Below are positions 6,160-9,027 of a DNA stretch of 9,027 nt, piece after piece. Numbering within the stretch: position 1 is the first letter of the stretch; every line of letters starts with the position of its first letter. The translations under genes were made by a program, and so were the position numbers. Below the pieces are notes generated by a model. The model saw only the letters and a program-made list of their open reading frames with translations. It had not been told where the DNA came from and made no database searches. The DNA comes from Bacillota bacterium (lineage in GTDB: Bacteria > Bacillota > Sulfobacillia > Symbiobacteriales > Symbiobacteriaceae): contig JAQBPS010000536.1 of assembly GCA_028287415.1 (NCBI GenBank), positions 1 to 9,027 on the forward strand, in the 5' to 3' direction.

Positions 6160-6960
6160 TTGTTGACGGCCGCATTCATCAATCCGATTGCAATTCACCT
6201 GGGCCCGATCAGCGTCCGCTGGTACGGCCTGATATTCGTCACCGGCATTATCGCCGCCATCTGGACGGCCATGCGGGCTGCGGCTCACCGGGGCCTGGAC
6301 CCGGAGTTTATCCCCGACATCGGCATGGTCCTCGTGCCGTCAGGCATCCTCGGCGCCCGCCTGTACGAAGTCTTCGTGCTCCAGTGGCCCTACTACAGCC
6401 AGCACCCCGGCGAGATTCTCGCGATCTGGCAGGGCGGACTGGCGATCCACGGCGGCGTGATTCTGGCCGTGCTTTGCGGCGGCCTGTACGTACGGTATCG
6501 CAAGCAGCCCTTCTGGCTGTGGGCAGACATGATCGCTCCCGGCCTGATCCTGGCCCAGGCCATCGGCCGGTGGGGCAACTTCTTTAACCAGGAAGCCTAC
6601 GGCAGCGCGGCCCCCACATGGCTAGTCAATCTGATGCCCGCGATCCTCAGAGAAGGCATGACCATTGGCGGGACCGTCATGCACCCGACGTTTCTGTACG
6701 AGAGCGTCTGGAACTTCATCTCCGCCGGCATCCTGTATCGGTACGTGCTCCGCAAGGCACCCGCCGGCGCTGTCTTCAGCATGTACCTGATCCTGTACAA
6801 CATCGGCCGGCTGGTGATCGAGTCGATCCGTGAGGACAGCTCCTTTATCTTCGGCCACATGCGCGTGGCCCAGCTGATGGCGGCGCTCCAGATCGTCGTC
6901 GGTATCGGACTCCTCATCTACCACCAGCAGCGGGTGAAAAAGGCCCCGGCGACCATGTAA
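6160..6960 (+). CDS. lgt: Prolipoprotein diacylglyceryl transferase
   Basis: This integral membrane enzyme transfers diacylglycerol from phosphatidylglycerol to the lipobox cysteine of prelipoproteins, the first step of lipoprotein maturation. The 266 residues contain the Lgt landmarks: SVRWYGL (18-24), GGLAIHGG (92-99, with His97), the signature GRWGNFFNQEAYG (136-148), HPTFLYES (175-182) and GRLVIESIRED (216-226, with Arg217, Glu221 and Arg224). About seven hydrophobic segments are present, as in the family. The TTG at 6160 is chosen because AAGGGAGG ends 7 bases upstream; the next codon is also TTG (10 bases from the ribosome site) and cannot be excluded. It is transcribed alone, with its own terminator and a long, possibly structured leader. 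The lipoprotein TupA encoded further along this window is a predicted substrate. Confidence 0.97.
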   Translation: MLTAAFINPIAIHLGPISVRWYGLIFVTGIIAAIWTAMRAAAHRGLDPEFIPDIGMVLVPSGILGARLYEVFVLQWPYYSQHPGEILAIWQGGLAIHGGVILAVLCGGLYVRYRKQPFWLWADMIAPGLILAQAIGRWGNFFNQEAYGSAAPTWLVNLMPAILREGMTIGGTVMHPTFLYESVWNFISAGILYRYVLRKAPAGAVFSMYLILYNIGRLVIESIREDSSFIFGHMRVAQLMAALQIVVGIGLLIYHQQRVKKAPATM

Positions 6961-6973
6961 ACCACCCCCACAG

Positions 6974-7014
6974 ACCGCCCTGCGTGCCTCAGACGCCAGG
7001 GCGGTTTCGTTTTT
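6974..7014 (+). terminator. Intrinsic terminator of lgt
   Basis: CCGCCCTG (6975-6982) pairs with CAGGGCGG (6997-7004), extended inside by CGT/ACG and outside by an A-T pair. The T-rich tract TTTCGTTTTT follows (7005-7014). It separates lgt from the tup locus. Confidence 0.88.
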
Positions 7015-7041
7015 CGCAAACCCCTCCGGTCATGGTACACT
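7013..7041 (+). promoter_or_regulatory. Weak candidate promoter for the small membrane protein and the regulator
   Basis: TTCGCA (7013-7018) and TACACT (7036-7041) are spaced by 17 bases, each with four of six consensus bases. They lie directly after the lgt terminator and about 40 bases before the next start. A promoter is expected here from the gene layout; the sequence match is only fair. Confidence 0.35.
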
Positions 7042-7082
7042 GGATACGACAGCACGGCCCCAAACGGAGGATGGAAATAGCG

Positions 7083-7241
7083 ATGAACCGCTGGCTGATT
7101 GCCCTGTGCATCGTGGCCGTCGCCACCGTAGTCGACGGGTACGCCTGGCGCTGGAAGGACGACAATAAGCGCAAGTGGCTCAGGATCCCCGCATGGTTCC
7201 TGGTGCTGGGCGCAATTGTGGCCCTGATCTGGGCGGGTTGA
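7083..7241 (+). CDS. Small two-helix membrane protein of unknown function
   Basis: This 52-residue protein has two hydrophobic segments, about residues 4-19 (WLIALCIVAVATVVDG) and 38-51 (PAWFLVLGAIVALI), joined by a short, strongly charged, mostly basic loop (WRWKDDNKRKWLR). This predicts a membrane hairpin with the loop on the cytoplasmic side. ATG at 7083 is chosen because GGAGG is 12 bases upstream; an in-frame ATG at 7071 directly abuts that ribosome site and so cannot use it. The stop is only 3 bases before the start of the ModE/TupA-like regulator, which has a weak ribosome site of its own, so the two are probably co-transcribed and translationally coupled. No family is recognised. A role linked to the transporter or sensor is guesswork. 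Confidence 0.7.
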   Translation: MNRWLIALCIVAVATVVDGYAWRWKDDNKRKWLRIPAWFLVLGAIVALIWAG

Positions 7242-7244
7242 TCT

Positions 7245-8306
7245 ATGCTTGAACATGATCGCTATAAATTGCTGTTGGAAGCGGACGGGACCGACCGTTT
7301 CCAGCGGCTGGGCGCCATTCTCGCAGCGGTGGCGCAGCACGGCTCGCTCAACCGGGCGACAGCGGCCCTGGGCATGTCGTACCGGCAGGCCTGGGGGCTG
7401 CTCCGGAAGGCGGAGGAACGGCTGGGTCTGCCACTGCTCACGCGCAGGGTCGGTGGGGCGGAGGGCGGCGGGGCGGAGTTAACGGAGGCCGCACGGGACC
7501 TGCTCGTGCGGTACCAGCGGCTTCAGCACGAGGTGGCGCAGATTCTCGCCACCCCGGCACCCGACCCTGGCCGCCCCATCCTGATTGCGAGCACCATCGG
7601 TCCCGTAGAGGTCGGCCTCATGGACCTACTTGAGGCCGCATTTCACCGCGCCACCGGGCTGTGGGTCCGACACATCGCCGCGGGCTCGGGCCAGGCCCTG
7701 GCCATCGCCCGGGAGGGCCGGGTAGACGTCGTCCTGGCGCACGCCCCTGCTGACGAAGAGCGGTTCATGCAGGAGGGCTGGGGCGCCCGGCGCTGCCCGC
7801 TCATGGCGAATCGGTTCCTGATCTGCGGTCCCGCCAATGACGCTGCGGGGGTGGGTGCAGCCGCATCTGCCGCGGATGCGTTTCTGCGGATCGCAACCGT
7901 GGGCGCCCCCTTCCTCTCCCGCGGGGACCAGTCCGGCACCCACCAGAAGGAACTGGCCTTGTGGGCGTCTGCGGGCGTTGTGCCAGGCGGAGCCTGGTAC
8001 CGGCGTTACGAGCGTGGCGCTCAGGGCAGCGGGGTTACGCTGCAGGAAGCCGCACGGGCCGGCGCATACATGCTCGTCGACTGGGCGACCTACGCAGCGG
8101 CAGCGCCGGCGGTCCGGGGGGCACTGCCTTTGTTGCTGGAGCGGGACGAGGCCCTCGTCAACCCCTTCAGCCTGATCGCCCTGAATCCGCAGCGCTTACC
8201 GCAGGTCAACCACGCGGGGGCCGAGCGGTTCATCGATTGGGCCACCGGTCCGGACGGGCAGGCGATCATCGCAGCGACCGGGCATTTCGCCCCTGTCAAT
8301 AAATGA
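7245..8306 (+). CDS. Transcription regulator: ModE-type winged helix fused to a TupA-like oxyanion-binding domain
   Basis: This 353-residue protein lacks any signal peptide, so it is cytoplasmic. Residues 18-100 are a ModE/LysR-type DNA-binding domain: GSLNRATAALGMSYRQAWGL (33-52), then AEERLGLPLLTRR and the GG-x-GGGAELT wing (70-80) characteristic of ModE. Residues 111-350 form a periplasmic-binding-protein fold similar to the TupA encoded next door. Compare GSGQALAIAREGRVDVVLAH (147-166) with GTGQALAMGEKGEADALLVH, and SRGDQSGTH (225-233) with SRGDDSGTN. ModE normally senses molybdate through C-terminal TOBE-type domains, which are absent here. The likely role is a one-component tungstate or molybdate sensor controlling tup genes through the palindrome that follows. 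The binding loop TTTSTQDSG of TupA is replaced by ASTIGPVEVG (115-124), so ligand affinity may differ. Start and coupling: ATG 3 bases after the upstream stop, weak ribosome site GGGCGGG. Confidence 0.88.
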   Translation: MLEHDRYKLLLEADGTDRFQRLGAILAAVAQHGSLNRATAALGMSYRQAWGLLRKAEERLGLPLLTRRVGGAEGGGAELTEAARDLLVRYQRLQHEVAQILATPAPDPGRPILIASTIGPVEVGLMDLLEAAFHRATGLWVRHIAAGSGQALAIAREGRVDVVLAHAPADEERFMQEGWGARRCPLMANRFLICGPANDAAGVGAAASAADAFLRIATVGAPFLSRGDQSGTHQKELALWASAGVVPGGAWYRRYERGAQGSGVTLQEAARAGAYMLVDWATYAAAAPAVRGALPLLLERDEALVNPFSLIALNPQRLPQVNHAGAERFIDWATGPDGQAIIAATGHFAPVNK

Positions 8307-8330
8307 AAGCTCGGCGGTGCAGGTAAGCAA

Positions 8331-8360
8331 CATCGTTATGCCGAAACGAGCATAACGATG
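8331..8360. promoter_or_regulatory. ModE-type operator upstream of tupA
   Basis: CATCGTTATGC (8331-8341) and GCATAACGATG (8350-8360) are perfect 11-bp inverted repeats around an 8-base spacer. The inner form, ATCGTTAT-N12-ATAACGAT, matches the half-sites and spacing I recall for the Escherichia coli ModE box (ATCGnTAT with a 12-base gap). It lies 25 bases after the ModE-like regulator gene and 68 bases before tupA. There is no T-run, so it is not a terminator. No convincing promoter was recognised beside it, so repression or activation cannot be told from sequence. Confidence 0.8.
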
Positions 8361-8363
8361 AGC

Positions 8364-8390
8364 GGTAGATGATGATGTTCACCATCTGCC
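8364..8390 (+). promoter_or_regulatory. Small hairpin in the tupA leader
   Basis: GGTAGATG (8364-8371) can pair with CATCTGCC (8383-8390), eight pairs including one G-U, around an 11-base loop. It begins 4 bases after the ModE-type palindrome and ends 23 bases before the tupA ribosome site. It may be chance, a second weak protein site, or an mRNA stem. Confidence 0.25.
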
Positions 8391-8427
8391 ACCCGCGACA
8401 TATCTGTCCCCGAGGAGGAACCTTGCG

Positions 8428-9027
8428 ATGCGTTTCAAGAGCATGCTGATTGCGTGCGCCCTGCCCCTGATCCTGACCGCCTGTACGACGGCCCAGCCGT
8501 CCACACCGACCACCCCTGCCACGCCGTCGACGACGGCCCAGCAGCCCGCCCCGCCGACCCCGGCCAACCCCCAACTCATTCTCGCCACCACCACCAGCAC
8601 CCAGGACAGCGGGCTGCTTGATGTGATCATCCCCGAGTTCGAGAAGCAGACCAAGTACCACGTCAAGGTCGTCGCCGTCGGCACCGGCCAGGCGTTGGCC
8701 ATGGGTGAGAAGGGCGAGGCCGACGCGCTGCTCGTCCATGCCCCCGCCTCGGAACAGAAGCTCGTCGACAGCGGCGTGGCGATCAACTACCACCAGGTCA
8801 TGCACAACGACTTCGTGATTGTCGGGCCCGCTGCGGACCCCGCCGGCATCAAGGGCACAAAGTCTGCCCTGGCGGCGTTCAAGCAGATTGCGGCCAAGCA
8901 GGCCCCGTTCGTCTCCCGGGGTGACGACTCCGGCACGAATAAAATGGAGCTGGATCTCTGGTCGAAGGCTGCGGTGAAGCCCGCCGGCGCCTGGTACATC
9001 CAGTCCGGCACCGGCATGGGCAAGACC
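8428..9027 (+). CDS. tupA: Tungstate-type ABC transporter substrate-binding lipoprotein, partial at its C-terminus
   Basis: This is the extracytoplasmic binding protein of a TupABC importer, which captures tungstate (possibly molybdate) and delivers it to the membrane permease. The 200 visible residues begin with a lipoprotein signal, MRFKSMLIACALPLILTAC, with lipobox LTAC and lipidated Cys19, followed by a Thr/Pro/Ala-rich tether (20-48). The mature domain has the TupA anion motif TTTSTQDSG (54-62), VGTGQALAMGEKGEADALLV (84-103), HAPASE and SRGDDSGTN (163-171). About 80-90 residues are missing past the window edge. The ATG has GGAGG 9 bases upstream. The ModE-type palindrome precedes it. TupA rather than ModA or PstS is supported by the TTTS motif and the SRGDxSGT motif; metal selectivity cannot be proved from sequence. 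tupB and tupC are expected next. Confidence 0.93.
   Translation, partial: MRFKSMLIACALPLILTACTTAQPSTPTTPATPSTTAQQPAPPTPANPQLILATTTSTQDSGLLDVIIPEFEKQTKYHVKVVAVGTGQALAMGEKGEADALLVHAPASEQKLVDSGVAINYHQVMHNDFVIVGPAADPAGIKGTKSALAAFKQIAAKQAPFVSRGDDSGTNKMELDLWSKAAVKPAGAWYIQSGTGMGKT

Noticed and set aside
5958..6182. A 74-codon minus-strand frame upstream of lgt
   Set aside because: It overlaps the lgt start and the inverted-repeat segment, with no ribosome site and no protein-like pattern.
8331..8360. The palindrome as a terminator of the fused regulator gene
   Set aside because: No T-run follows either arm, and the sequence fits a ModE-type operator closely.
8296..8805. A 169-codon minus-strand frame opposite tupA
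   Set aside because: It is the shadow of the tupA signal peptide, Thr/Pro-rich linker and domain; the plus strand has the ribosome site, lipobox and TupA motifs.

Overview
The window is about 60 % GC. It has consensus sigma-A-type promoters (TTGACx-17-TATAAT), strong GGAGG ribosome sites, GTG and TTG starts, and a four-gene pyruvate dehydrogenase cluster in the order E1alpha-E1beta-E2-E3 with a 371-residue E1alpha. Together these suggest a GC-rich Bacillota, possibly a Symbiobacterium-like lineage. The lineage is an inference, since there is no rRNA or other taxonomic marker here.

Left half (1-4972, minus strand): a pyruvate dehydrogenase operon, pdhA (E1alpha), pdhB (E1beta), pdhC (E2) and lpd/pdhD (E3). 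The E3 gene runs off the left edge but is almost complete. pdhA and pdhB overlap by 8 bases, and pdhC and lpd are 6 bases apart. The only sizeable gap (84 bases, pdhB-pdhC) holds a strong hairpin. Large open frames antisense to these genes are shadows.

Centre (4973-5717): an AT-rich divergent regulatory region. It carries a minus-strand promoter for pdhA and two plus-strand promoters for a small ArsR-family regulator that ends in a clear intrinsic terminator. TTGCCATT-type half-sites lie between and inside the divergent promoters, so the regulator may control itself and perhaps pdhA.

The stretch 5718-6159 has no credible gene. It holds a 205-bp palindromic, MITE/REP-like element (5758-5962). 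Directly after it is a 168-bp segment bounded by 10-bp inverted repeats, which may be a structured leader for the next gene.

Right half (6160-9027, plus strand): lgt (prolipoprotein diacylglyceryl transferase) with its own terminator; a 52-residue two-helix membrane protein; a transcription regulator that joins a ModE-type winged helix to a TupA-like oxyanion-binding domain; then a perfect ModE-type operator; then tupA, a tungstate-type ABC-transporter lipoprotein cut by the right edge. The regulator's sensor domain and TupA are clearly homologous. This half therefore reads as a tungstate/molybdate uptake locus whose regulator uses a copy of the transporter's own binding protein as its sensor. 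tupB and tupC would be expected just beyond the window. This regulator-operator-binding-protein module is the most interesting content.
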